Shown: in pieces, positions 6,966 through 14,104 of the stretch | Numbering within the stretch: the first letter of the stretch is position 1 | Layout: every line of letters begins with the position of its first letter | DNA from: Eubacterium sp. An11 | GTDB taxonomy: Bacteria; Bacillota; Clostridia; Lachnospirales; Lachnospiraceae | DNA length: 35,000 nucleotides | Assembly (NCBI RefSeq): GCF_002161065.1 | Contig: NZ_NFLV01000033.1 | Span: 1 to 35,000, forward strand | Direction: 5' to 3' | Program-made: the position numbers and the translations under genes | Notes under the pieces: model-generated | Seen by the model: only the letters and a program-made list of their open reading frames with translations | Told to the model about the DNA's origin: nothing | Databases searched by the model: none

Positions 6966-8441
6966 TTGCCAAAATACAAATTCCCATATTTTTTTATAAA
7001 GGATAAAAAAGAATCCTGATTTTTTGTCCTTTATTTCCCTTGCATCCAGAATCTTTGCCAGCTTTTTCAGATTCATGCACGCAAAGGTCAGCCCGGCTTT
7101 CATTTTCATCCGGGCGTTCCCGATATATTGTGTATATCGAAATCCATGCTGTTCTTTTGCACTTCCGAACAATCTCTCAATGGTTTCTTTTCTCAACATG
7201 TAAATTTCTTTATTCCCCAAAGTATGACGGATGTCCTCACTGGTTTCCAGATACTCTTCCCAGATATGCCGGTTGATCACTTTCTCATGTTCTTTACTTT
7301 CCGTGCATTTGGAAAGATAGGGACAGTTTTTACAGATGCTTTTATCACTCTTGTATTCTTTGTAACCATCCCGGTTTGTTGTCCGATAAGTAAGGATCTG
7401 ATCCGCCGGACAGATATAGCAGTCATAGTACTCATCATAGACATACTCATATTTCTTGAAGAATCCATCTTTTGTCATGGGCCTTTTATACGGAAACAAA
7501 GGCTGTATCCCGTCTTTTATCAATTCTCTGGCAATTGCCGGAGTCTTGTATCCGGCATCTAATACCATCATCTCCATATCCAGATCTTTTACTTTGTCAT
7601 ACAAAGGCTTCCATGTCCTGCTGTCATGTTCATTCCCCGGATGTACAGTATAGCCCAAGATCCACCCGTGCCTGTCACATGCAGTCTCTATGCTGTATGC
7701 AAAAACATGCTTATGTTCGCCTTTTCGGAACCAGCCGCTTTCCGGATCTGAAGTACTGCATTTCTGCGTCTTGGCTCCTTCCGGGATTTCGTCTGAAGGA
7801 CTGCTTTCACCAGAAGTGCCGCCGCCCGCTGTGGGAGGTGTATTCGAATCATCCTTTTTTTCTTTTAAAGGTTTCTTTCCATGATTTTTACGGTCTTCAT
7901 TGATTTCTTTCTTTAACTCTTCTTCATACCACAGAGCCTCTTGAGATGCGATCCTCTTTCTCATTTTTTTGCTGTTAGCACAGGCTTTTACATGGGTAGA
8001 ATCTACAAACACAGTGGATGTATCTACCAGATGGAATTTCATGCATTGTTCAAGAATATGGGAAAAGATCTGTTCAAACAGATCCGTATCCTTAAAACGG
8101 CGGGTATAATTCTTTCCAAAAGTAGAAAAGTGGGGAACCGAGTCCAGCATATCCAGACCGAGAAACCAACGATAAGCTACGTTCACTTCGATTTCTTTTA
8201 TCGTCTGGCGCATACTTTTAATCCCATAGAGATACTGGATAAAAGGGATTTTGACCAGCATCACCGGATCTATGCTCGGTCTTCCGTTATCCGCACAATA
8301 CTTGTCTTCTACAAGATCATAAATAAAGTTCCAGTCAATTGCCCGCTCGATCTTTCGGAGCATATGATCCTTTGGCACCATGTCCTCCATGCTGAACATC
8401 ATCATTTGTTCTCTTTTTTTATCGGTATCTCTTGTCATCAT
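6945..8441 (-). CDS. IS1182-family transposase
   Basis: The 498-residue DDE transposase catalyses cutting and joining of the element's ends. The N-terminal DUF772-type DNA-binding region covers about 15-120 (GRPSIDPVMLVKIPFIQYLYGI). The catalytic acids are best placed at D147 (FVDSTH), D295 (MVLDAGYKT) and E422 (ETIERLFG). Between the second and third acids lies a cysteine-rich insert (C341, C344, C370, C373, C379), as in DDE_Tnp_1_6 members. A hydrophilic, glycine/serine-rich segment (about 180-235) separates D147 from the rest of the core. The reading frame is intact and the start has a GGAGG about eight bases upstream. It appears functional. Confidence 0.96.
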   Translation of the reverse strand: MMTRDTDKKREQMMMFSMEDMVPKDHMLRKIERAIDWNFIYDLVEDKYCADNGRPSIDPVMLVKIPFIQYLYGIKSMRQTIKEIEVNVAYRWFLGLDMLDSVPHFSTFGKNYTRRFKDTDLFEQIFSHILEQCMKFHLVDTSTVFVDSTHVKACANSKKMRKRIASQEALWYEEELKKEINEDRKNHGKKPLKEKKDDSNTPPTAGGGTSGESSPSDEIPEGAKTQKCSTSDPESGWFRKGEHKHVFAYSIETACDRHGWILGYTVHPGNEHDSRTWKPLYDKVKDLDMEMMVLDAGYKTPAIARELIKDGIQPLFPYKRPMTKDGFFKKYEYVYDEYYDCYICPADQILTYRTTNRDGYKEYKSDKSICKNCPYLSKCTESKEHEKVINRHIWEEYLETSEDIRHTLGNKEIYMLRKETIERLFGSAKEQHGFRYTQYIGNARMKMKAGLTFACMNLKKLAKILDAREIKDKKSGFFFILYKKIWEFVFWQKERCWS

Positions 8442-8464
8442 AAGCGGAACCTCCTTATAGGATA

Positions 8465-8470
8465 ATTATA
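8465..8470 (-). promoter_or_regulatory. Extended -10 of the transposase promoter
   Basis: On the minus strand, TGGTATAAT (8473-8465) is an extended -10 box about 25 bases before the transposase start. No good -35 hexamer is present, which fits a weak promoter. The rest of 8471-8577 inside the element holds nothing I recognise. Confidence 0.45.
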
Positions 8471-8570
8471 CCATGTGCAGGGAGTGTACCGCTTAACTTT
8501 AGAGTTGATAAGTAAGGAATTTTTTTGTATCTAAAACCGGAAGAATTATTGAAATGTTGATAACTGCAAT

Positions 8571-8595
8571 AGAAAAGCCCCGGTGTAAACCGGGG
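8571..8595 (-). terminator. Inward-facing terminator at the right end of the IS
   Basis: CCCCGG (8578-8583) and CCGGGG (8590-8595) pair around TGTAAA. Read on the minus strand the stem is followed by CTTTTCT. It would stop minus-strand transcripts entering from the right flank before they reach the transposase gene, mirroring the hairpin at the other end. Confidence 0.6.
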
Positions 8596-8613
8596 ACTTT
8601 GTCTACAGTCTGG

Positions 8614-8639
8614 GACCCGGCATTTGCCGGGTCTTTTTT
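8614..8639 (+). terminator. Intrinsic terminator right of the IS, originally of the DUF5711-like gene
   Basis: GACCCGGC (8614-8621), loop ATTT, GCCGGGTC (8626-8633), then six T. It begins two bases past the right inverted repeat. With the element removed it would stand about ten bases after the DUF5711-like stop, so the element separated the gene from its terminator. Confidence 0.9.
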
Positions 8640-8704
8640 GTCTGTATAAGATTTTACGAAAATGTACTACAAACGTAAAGTAATTAATGAAATTATAGAA
8701 AAAA

Positions 8705-8752
8705 TATGATATAGTATAGAAAATTAGCTGTCGATAGTGACATTTACTGTCA
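8705..8752 (+). promoter_or_regulatory. Putative promoter and operator before the Fn3-like surface gene
   Basis: TATGAT (8705-8710) or the overlapping TATAGT (8710-8715) could be a -10 box; no consensus -35 lies at 17 bases. About 25 bases further is TGACA-TTTAC-TGTCA (8738-8752), an inverted repeat of the TGTCA core that also recurs at the two duplicated promoters at 13.6 and 22.7 kb. Confidence 0.35.
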
Positions 8753-8819
8753 AATCTCACAATTGGCAGCGGGAGGGTACACCATAAAGATTATTTTTAT
8801 GTGTAAAGGAGGAGGATTT

Positions 8820-11165
8820 ATGAAAAAATATGCAAAGGGACTCACTCTTGGCGCGATTGCTTTTGCTATGGCGGCGGGAATACATTTCCAGGCAGACGCG
8901 GCTGTGGCAGCACCGAACATTTCTCTGAAAGAGCAGACCGGCAGCAGTCAGAGCGTGACATCGTGGACGTTCCGGTATGCGGATTTACAGCCGGGGCAGA
9001 CGCTGTACTTTAATGTATACGGGAACAACGATCCTAAGAAAAGCGAGACCGGCCGCTGGGCGAAGGATTCCGACAACGGCAAGGAGAGTTTCTACGGTTA
9101 TCACAACGATGAAGGAAGTGCCAGTGCCAAAGATACCGAGTATACCATCGGTAACGGCGACTTAAAGCCGGGCCGCAAGACGGTGGTCGCGTATCTGTTC
9201 GACGAGAAAGGCTATGATGCTGCATGGGATGCCTATTATGCGGGAACCATCAGTGCTGTGCCGCAGAGAGCGGATTATTTCAGTCCGGCGTCCAATGCCA
9301 TCTCCATCGATGTGACCATGGAAGCCTATGTTTCTACCAGCATCAAGAAAAAGTCCATCACTCTGGATATGAGCGAGAACAGAGCGACCGGTTATCAGAT
9401 TTACCGCAAGGTGGGCAAAAAGTTTAAGAAGATAGCCACCGTAGCAGGAGATGTCTACAAAGATACCGGCCTTGACGCCAACACCTGGTACACTTACAAA
9501 GTACGGCCGTATTATAAAGACCCGGATACCGGCGCCATCGTATACGGCAAGGACACAACTTTGAAGCGGATCACCAAGGGCGCTTCCATGAAACTCAAGG
9601 CAGAAATCAAGAAAAACAAAAAAGTGAAGCTGTCCTGGAAAAAGGTAAAGGGAGCCTCCGGTTATGAGATTTACCGTTCCAACGGCGGTTCCGACACCAC
9701 AGAGATTTCAGAAGGAAGAGGAAATTCTTATGGTTCCTACACTCTTTTGAAGACTCTTGGCAAAAAGAAGAAGAAATTTACCGATAAAAAAGCTCAGGCC
9801 AATGAAAAGTATACATATATTGTCCGGGCAATTCTGCCGAAGGACAAAAAGGTAAAAGATGATTCTGATATCATCATAGAGGAAAATGCATGCGTAGATC
9901 TGGCTTTTGGTATGCCGACTTTCACCAGCACCTATAACAATGCCTACGGCGATGAGACGGCAGAATGGCGGAAAGTATACGGTGTTGACGGATATATCAT
10001 CAAGAAATACGTGGAAGTCTATAACGCCGACGGAACCCGCAATGACGACAAGTCAGACTGGGTGGAGATCGGACGTCTGGGCAAGAACGCCACTAAATAT
10101 ACATTCAAGGCAGAAATGGTGAAAAGAGGCGACGGTACTTATGATACTTCCACCGAGTACAGAATCTGTGCCTACAAGGGCAATACAGTCAGCCAGCCTC
10201 GTACCGTTGAAACCAAGAAGAGTCTGGGTCTGGTCGGCTCCGTGTCCGCAAGAAATGTTGGAAACGGCGTGCAGGTATCCTGGTCTCCGGTATCCGGCGC
10301 AGCCTACTACCAGGTATATCGTGTGAGAGCCGGCTCTCTGGTCAAGGATAAAGATCTGGGCGGCTATGCCAATAATTATGGAGAGATGGTCACTGAATAT
10401 GTGGGCGCTCAGGCTCCGGTGGCGGTCAATGTGGCAGCAGTCAACGCGGCGGTTGGCACGGAAAACGCAGTCATTGATCATAAGCTGGATACGTCAAAGA
10501 CCTATTATTATAGAAACTATCAGTATGCCCGCGATCAGTTTACCGGTACCTCCATGATTGACTATACCTATGACATGTATCCTGGCGGTTATTATGAGTC
10601 GGCGTGGGATGCCAATGGAAAACCGACAGCCTTTAAGACATCATATTTTACAGAGTCAGAAGACGCCATCCAGGACGGACCGGAAGACGGCGTATCCTAC
10701 CAGTATTATGTCATCGCCTATGCGGCTGATGCGGACACAGAGACAGTTCCTCCGACGCCGTCCTTTGTACCGGGAACCACAAAAGCATCCGCAGTGACTC
10801 TGCCATCCTTTAAGGAATACAATCAGCGGACACTGGGCTGCAAGACCGTCGGTTCCGTGAACTTCGCTTCCACAGCGAAAACCGGCAAGGCAGTCATTAA
10901 GTCCGTAAAAGCCGGCGCTAAAAAGACAGCAGTCATCAAGATCAAGAAAAAAGTAAGCGGAGCTTCCGAGTATAAGATTTACCGTTCCACCAAGAAGAAA
11001 GGTAAATATCTCTGCGTCGGAACCACCAAGAAGCTTACCTTCAAGGACAAAGGACTTACCGCAGGCAAAACCTACTATTATAAGGTGAAAGCTGTGGCAA
11101 AGAACGCTTCCAACGCCGATGTGGATTCCGCATTCTCCAAAGTGAAGAGCGTGCGAATACGATAA
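8820..11165 (+). CDS. Secreted multi-domain Fn3-like surface protein
   Basis: The 781-residue protein starts with a classical signal peptide (KKYAK, then a hydrophobic GLTLGAIAFAMAAGI core, cleavage near ADA-AVA, about residue 26). A beta-rich region follows, then at least four fibronectin type III-like modules. Each is marked by a WxxVxGAxGYxIYR-type strand (GYQIYRKVG, GYEIYRSNG, YYQVYRV, EYKIYRSTK) and a YTYKVR/YYYKVKA strand near its end. The C-terminus is very lysine-rich and ends VKSVRIR with no LPXTG or membrane anchor. I start at 8820 rather than 8763 because AAAGGAGGAGG immediately precedes this ATG and the signal peptide then lies at the N-terminus. Such proteins act outside the cell, probably in adhesion or matrix contact; the ligand is unknown. 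Confidence 0.85.
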   Translation: MKKYAKGLTLGAIAFAMAAGIHFQADAAVAAPNISLKEQTGSSQSVTSWTFRYADLQPGQTLYFNVYGNNDPKKSETGRWAKDSDNGKESFYGYHNDEGSASAKDTEYTIGNGDLKPGRKTVVAYLFDEKGYDAAWDAYYAGTISAVPQRADYFSPASNAISIDVTMEAYVSTSIKKKSITLDMSENRATGYQIYRKVGKKFKKIATVAGDVYKDTGLDANTWYTYKVRPYYKDPDTGAIVYGKDTTLKRITKGASMKLKAEIKKNKKVKLSWKKVKGASGYEIYRSNGGSDTTEISEGRGNSYGSYTLLKTLGKKKKKFTDKKAQANEKYTYIVRAILPKDKKVKDDSDIIIEENACVDLAFGMPTFTSTYNNAYGDETAEWRKVYGVDGYIIKKYVEVYNADGTRNDDKSDWVEIGRLGKNATKYTFKAEMVKRGDGTYDTSTEYRICAYKGNTVSQPRTVETKKSLGLVGSVSARNVGNGVQVSWSPVSGAAYYQVYRVRAGSLVKDKDLGGYANNYGEMVTEYVGAQAPVAVNVAAVNAAVGTENAVIDHKLDTSKTYYYRNYQYARDQFTGTSMIDYTYDMYPGGYYESAWDANGKPTAFKTSYFTESEDAIQDGPEDGVSYQYYVIAYAADADTETVPPTPSFVPGTTKASAVTLPSFKEYNQRTLGCKTVGSVNFASTAKTGKAVIKSVKAGAKKTAVIKIKKKVSGASEYKIYRSTKKKGKYLCVGTTKKLTFKDKGLTAGKTYYYKVKAVAKNASNADVDSAFSKVKSVRIR

Positions 11166-11253
11166 CATCCGGGAGATAACACCCAAAGCGAAAACTAACG
11201 CCTGGAGTGAAAGAACAACATCTGAAGCGAAAACTAACACCTGAAGTGAAAAA
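11163..11253 (+). repeat. Degenerate 19-base tandem repeat, 4-5 units
   Basis: Units begin at 11163 (partial), 11177, 11196, 11216 and 11235, with consensus TAACACCTGAAGCGAAAAC. Copies differ at a few positions, mostly C/T and A/G, so the array is old. The first unit overlaps the stop codon of the preceding gene. No reading frame runs through it. Confidence 0.6.
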
Positions 11254-11392
11254 GAAAATGACTGTCCGGTACCCTCGCAGTCAGAAAACACGATAACTTA
11301 AAATACCAGTATGGCCGGCAGACAGACCAGCAAAGATCTGTTCCCATTTCCGGAAAGATACACACGGAACCGGCTGTCGGCAAATGCTTGAG

Positions 11393-11436
11393 AACCGGAA
11401 TGGCCGCTGGATATCCAGCTGCTGTTCCGGTTTTTT
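11393..11436 (+). terminator. Terminator of the Fn3-like surface gene
   Basis: AACCGGAA (11393-11400) pairs with TTCCGGTT (11425-11432); inside is a second stem GCTGG-ATAT-CCAGC (11406-11419). Six T follow. It lies 230 bases past the stop codon. The remaining sequence of the 509-base gap 11166-11674 holds the tandem repeat, this terminator and the upstream region of the XRE gene. Confidence 0.8.
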
Positions 11437-11674
11437 GTGTGCGCCGGCATATTTTTGTCCGGCACTTTTCTTTATCCGGGATAGTATTTGTCCGATGCAT
11501 TTTTGTCTCCAGTGCATGTTTTGTCTGAAAAAGATGTTTTTGAATTTTTTTCAGATATGTATGGCGAAATATATGAAAATGTCAAAAAAATGTGTTATAT
11601 TGTAAAAAATGTATTAATAAAAATATATTCATGAAAAAATGTGGTAATAAAAAATGTGAGGGGAGAGAAAAGCA

Positions 11675-13147
11675 ATGTCATCGTATGGAGATAGCCTCAG
11701 AAAATATATCAAAGAAAATGGAATGTCAGTCAGAAAATTGTCTATTGAGACAGAAATCAACCGCACCCTTCTGCAGAAGTATCTGTCCGGGGAACGGCTG
11801 CCAAAAAACCTGGAAGAAGTCAATCACATTTCCCGTTGCCTGATGCTTTCGCCGGCAAAGCAGGAGAACCTGATCGAATGTTATAACAGAAGCCGTTACG
11901 GAGAAAAAAGATACGAGGGATTTTTGATGATCCGGGATATGTTAAAGGGACTGACAAACTTCCGGATGCACCCGGTGGCACAAAGAGAGAGCGGCGGCAA
12001 TGACTGGAATGACAATGCTGGCTGGGACGGCGGTGCTGAAATAAAAGAAAGTTATGTCTGTATGGGAGCGCTGGAAGTGGAAAATGCCCTGCGGTATATT
12101 CTGAAAAAACAGTCCCGCACCGGGCAGCCATGGAAGCTGCAGCTGATCGCTCAGCCGGAGGCGGGCAACCTTTCCAGAATCATCTTGTCTGCCTGCACCG
12201 GACAAAACGTGGAAGTAGAGCAGATTATCTGTCTGGACGAAGAGACCACGGAGGGAAACCAGAACATCAAAACTGTATATAATCTTCTTCCGATGCTCTT
12301 TGGCAGCCTACGCTACCAGAGCCTGTTCTATTATGATAAAAAAGACGCCCACATCAACTCCATGAGTCTTCTGCCGATCCTTATACTGGCAGAGGACATC
12401 GTCATGATCTGTAGTTATAAAATGGATGAAGCGCTTGTCTTTTGTAATACGGAAAGCGTCAATTTCTGCCGCCGGCAATATCAGCAGATGAAACAGCGTA
12501 CCAGCCTGCTGACCCCTTGTTTCAGGGATGATGTCACAGAATGGATGAGCTTCCTTCAGAACTTCATGACCGACCTGTCCGTGGCGGAAATCTGCATCGG
12601 TTCCATTCCCTGCGTCACCTATTCCCTGGATGAAAGCATCCTCAGGGAAATCCTGTGCCTGGGTGAAGAGGGGAACCAGTGCCTTATGGACGTCTTTGCC
12701 AAAAACAGAGGAACCTTCCTGCAGGCATCCGACAAAAAGGCTCCCATCAATATTTTTGAGGAAAGCGGGCTGCGCCGCTTCATGGAAACAGGACGTTCCG
12801 ACGAGTATCCGGACGACTGGTACACTCCGATTTCTCCGGCCAGCCGTCTGCGCATGCTGGAAGCCATGATTGCCATGGCGGAAAACGGATACATGGACTA
12901 TGTCATGGTCAGTCCGGAAAATCTTTCCCTGGATCCGAATCTTTTAATCTACGTCAATGAAAACGTAGTCTTCCAGTACCACCAGGATAACCAGTTGAGC
13001 CAGTACTTCAGCATCAACGAGCGGGGCGTCCGCCAGAGCTTCCGGGAATTCGTCGGCTTCGCCCAGGAAAATGGCTGGCTGTATGACACCGCAGCCACAA
13101 CCGGGCGCATGAAAGAAATCCTGGCGGAATACAGGGAGAAATTTTAA
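11675..13147 (+). CDS. Large XRE-type transcriptional regulator with uncharacterised C-terminal region
   Basis: The 490-residue cytoplasmic protein has an N-terminal helix-turn-helix (about residues 4-62: SLRKYIKENGMSVRKLSIET, then NRTLLQKYLSGERLP, typical of Cro/C1-type recognition). The remaining 430 residues match no domain I can name and contain no membrane segment. They could be a ligand-sensing or oligomerisation region. Start at 11675: GAGGGGAGAG lies about eight bases upstream. An extended -10 (TGTTATATT, near 11590-11600) is a possible promoter. It lies just before the duplicated-promoter cassette and the surface-protein cluster, so it is a candidate local regulator; that link is inference from position only. 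Confidence 0.8.
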   Translation: MSSYGDSLRKYIKENGMSVRKLSIETEINRTLLQKYLSGERLPKNLEEVNHISRCLMLSPAKQENLIECYNRSRYGEKRYEGFLMIRDMLKGLTNFRMHPVAQRESGGNDWNDNAGWDGGAEIKESYVCMGALEVENALRYILKKQSRTGQPWKLQLIAQPEAGNLSRIILSACTGQNVEVEQIICLDEETTEGNQNIKTVYNLLPMLFGSLRYQSLFYYDKKDAHINSMSLLPILILAEDIVMICSYKMDEALVFCNTESVNFCRRQYQQMKQRTSLLTPCFRDDVTEWMSFLQNFMTDLSVAEICIGSIPCVTYSLDESILREILCLGEEGNQCLMDVFAKNRGTFLQASDKKAPINIFEESGLRRFMETGRSDEYPDDWYTPISPASRLRMLEAMIAMAENGYMDYVMVSPENLSLDPNLLIYVNENVVFQYHQDNQLSQYFSINERGVRQSFREFVGFAQENGWLYDTAATTGRMKEILAEYREKF

Positions 13148-13210
13148 AACCGTATAGGTGAAACATAAGAACAAATTAACGTTTCGCACAGTTTCGGGAA
13201 GGGACAGACA

Positions 13211-13432
13211 ATGTGGTTTGCAGAGAAGTATGTGGACGCCGACTGGAATGCGGCGAAAGAGTTTCAGAGACGGAAGGGCATAAAAGAAGGGATCAGGGCA
13301 GGTAAGAAAGAAATGGCTTTAAATTTATTAAAAAATGGTGTTGCACCTGACATTATCGCAGTCTCCGCAAATGTACCTGTTGAGACCGTGGAACAGTGGG
13401 CACAGCAGAGTAAGATATTTGTGGAAAAATAA
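13211..13432 (+). pseudogene. C-terminal remnant of an Rpn-type PD-(D/E)XK nuclease/transposase, copy 1
   Basis: The 73-residue frame contains only the C-terminal tail of this family: WFAEKYVDADWNAAKEFQRR, a KGIKEG/GKKE stretch, and a short helical domain (NLLKNGVAPDIIAVSANV, then VEQWAQQ) resembling the usual MALxLLKxGxxxexIaxxtgls tail. The N-terminal nuclease core is absent, so it cannot act as a nuclease. The frame opens at 13211 after GGGAAGGG. It is about three-quarters identical to the C-terminal part of the gene at 22211-22567. It may be a decaying fragment, or a retained small helical protein. Confidence 0.6.
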
Positions 13433-13536
13433 AATCGTATGATGCCAGGACAAAAGGCTTGCTTGCAGGGAGATTTCTGACTTTAGGAACCCGGGTATCA
13501 TATATATCTCCTATGAATAAGAGAAAGTGCGGGTAG

Positions 13537-13578
13537 TATCCGAATATTACTATTTTGTGGTGATATTCGGATATTTTT
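13537..13578 (+). terminator. Terminator in duplicated module, copy 1
   Basis: TATCCGAATAT (13537-13547) pairs perfectly with ATATTCGGATA (13563-13573), extendable inward by ATTAC/GTGAT, then TTTTTAT. The counterpart at 22609-22648 has one mismatch. Confidence 0.75.
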
Positions 13579-13621
13579 ATATTTTGAAATGATATTATAA
13601 TGCAAAAATGAAATAAAGTTT

Positions 13622-13671
13622 TGTCACACTTTCTGTCACAAATTGTGCATAATTTCAGGTAAAGGTATAAT
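13622..13671 (+). promoter_or_regulatory. Promoter with TGTCACA direct-repeat operator, copy 1
   Basis: TTGTGC (13643-13648), 17 bases, TATAAT (13666-13671). Immediately upstream are two TGTCACA heptamers at 13622-13628 and 13634-13640, 12 bases apart (just over one helical turn) and ending three bases before the -35 box, a position typical of an activator. The same arrangement occurs at 22692-22741. It should drive the BspA-like gene through a leader of about 425 bases. Confidence 0.65.
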
Positions 13672-13786
13672 TACAGTAAATCCTGTCTCAAATATTCAAC
13701 TGAATCGCAGACAGAAAATGAAGTTTCAGACAGCAGGACGACGCAAAATATCTGCCTGCAAAACTGCATACAAACCGACAAAAACA

Positions 13787-13802
13787 GACAGCGCAGGCTG
13801 TC
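13787..13802 (+). other. Small stable hairpin in the BspA-gene leader
   Basis: GACAGC (13787-13792), GCAG loop, GCTGTC (13797-13802). It lies 23 bases before the large hairpin; the adjacent TCCCC (13801-13805) could compete for pairing with GGGGA (13883-13887) of that hairpin. Confidence 0.4.
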
Positions 13803-13824
13803 CCCTGTGTGATTATGCAACCGC

Positions 13825-13900
13825 ATCTCCCCATCGATGCCCGGCAGATAGAATCCGTTGATTCCTTCTGCCCAGACCCGGTGGGGAGATCTTTTGTTTT
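13825..13900 (+). terminator. Large structured hairpin with T tail in the leader (possible attenuator)
   Basis: The outer stem ATCTCCCCATC (13825-13835) pairs with GGTGGGGAGAT (13880-13890, one G-U). After an internal loop, GGCAGA (13843-13848) pairs with TCTGCC (13867-13872). After a 2x2 mismatch, GAATC (13851-13855) pairs with GATTC (13860-13864) around CGTT. CTTTTGTTTT follows. That is 22 base pairs and a terminator-like tail, about 150 bases after the promoter and 205 before the BspA-like gene. I do not recognise a known riboswitch. The other duplicated copy lacks it. The remaining leader to 14104 holds nothing I can name. Confidence 0.55.
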
Positions 13901-14104
13901 ACGGGCTATGGGACATAACATATACCACATGGCATATGACATAGGACAGACATGGGACGCATATATAGTATGCGGCCTGTCTCTGAACTTCCGGCTGTCT
14001 GCATGAGTATGATACAGGAACGGCGCCCGGCAGGCACCGGAGAGAAACGACGAAGATTAATTCAAAAATTGATGCATTTATGAAGCAGAAAGGGGAAGAA
14101 GAGG

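Larger units (their letters stand above)
6916..8612 (-). mobile_element. IS1182-family insertion sequence, complete (about 1.70 kb)
   Basis: The ends are 17-base perfect terminal inverted repeats, CAGACTGTAGACAAAGT at 6916-6932 and its complement at 8596-8612. Between them is one intact transposase gene on the minus strand. The size fits the IS1182 family. No target duplication is visible: the bases outside are AGATTCCTCT on the left and GGACCCGGCA on the right. Just inside each repeat is a strong hairpin with a T run facing inward (separate entries). The element sits between the DUF5711-like stop codon and an intrinsic terminator at 8614-8639 that probably once served that gene. Confidence 0.92.
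13201..13680 (+). repeat. Duplicated module, copy 1 (Rpn remnant + terminator + promoter)
   Basis: This stretch corresponds, in the same order and orientation, to 22320-22745. Shared elements are the Rpn C-terminal coding segment, an ATCCGAA...TTCGGAT terminator, a TGTCACA direct repeat, and a TTGTG(C/T)-17-TATAAT promoter. The copies are similar but not identical, with small insertions (for example a longer gene-terminator gap in copy 1), so the duplication is not recent. Confidence 0.75.

Noticed and set aside
7128-8465. Several plus-strand frames of 60-174 residues opposite the transposase
   Set aside because: All are antisense to an intact transposase gene, with no ribosome sites or family resemblance.
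6906-8622. Target-site duplication flanking the IS
   Set aside because: Bases immediately outside the inverted repeats (TTCCTCT and GGACCCG) do not match at any length I could see.
11163-11253. CRISPR array
   Set aside because: The 19-base units are directly adjacent with no unique spacers, and no cas genes are present.
13688-13942. Minus-strand 84-residue frame, cysteine-rich, in the BspA leader
   Set aside because: It has no ribosome binding site, overlaps the promoter-distal structured leader, and competes with a plus-strand frame (13809-14006); both look like by-products of a GC-rich structured region.
13809-14006. Plus-strand 65-residue frame starting with GTG in the same leader
   Set aside because: There is no ribosome site and it runs through the 22-bp terminator-like hairpin, which is a better explanation of the sequence.
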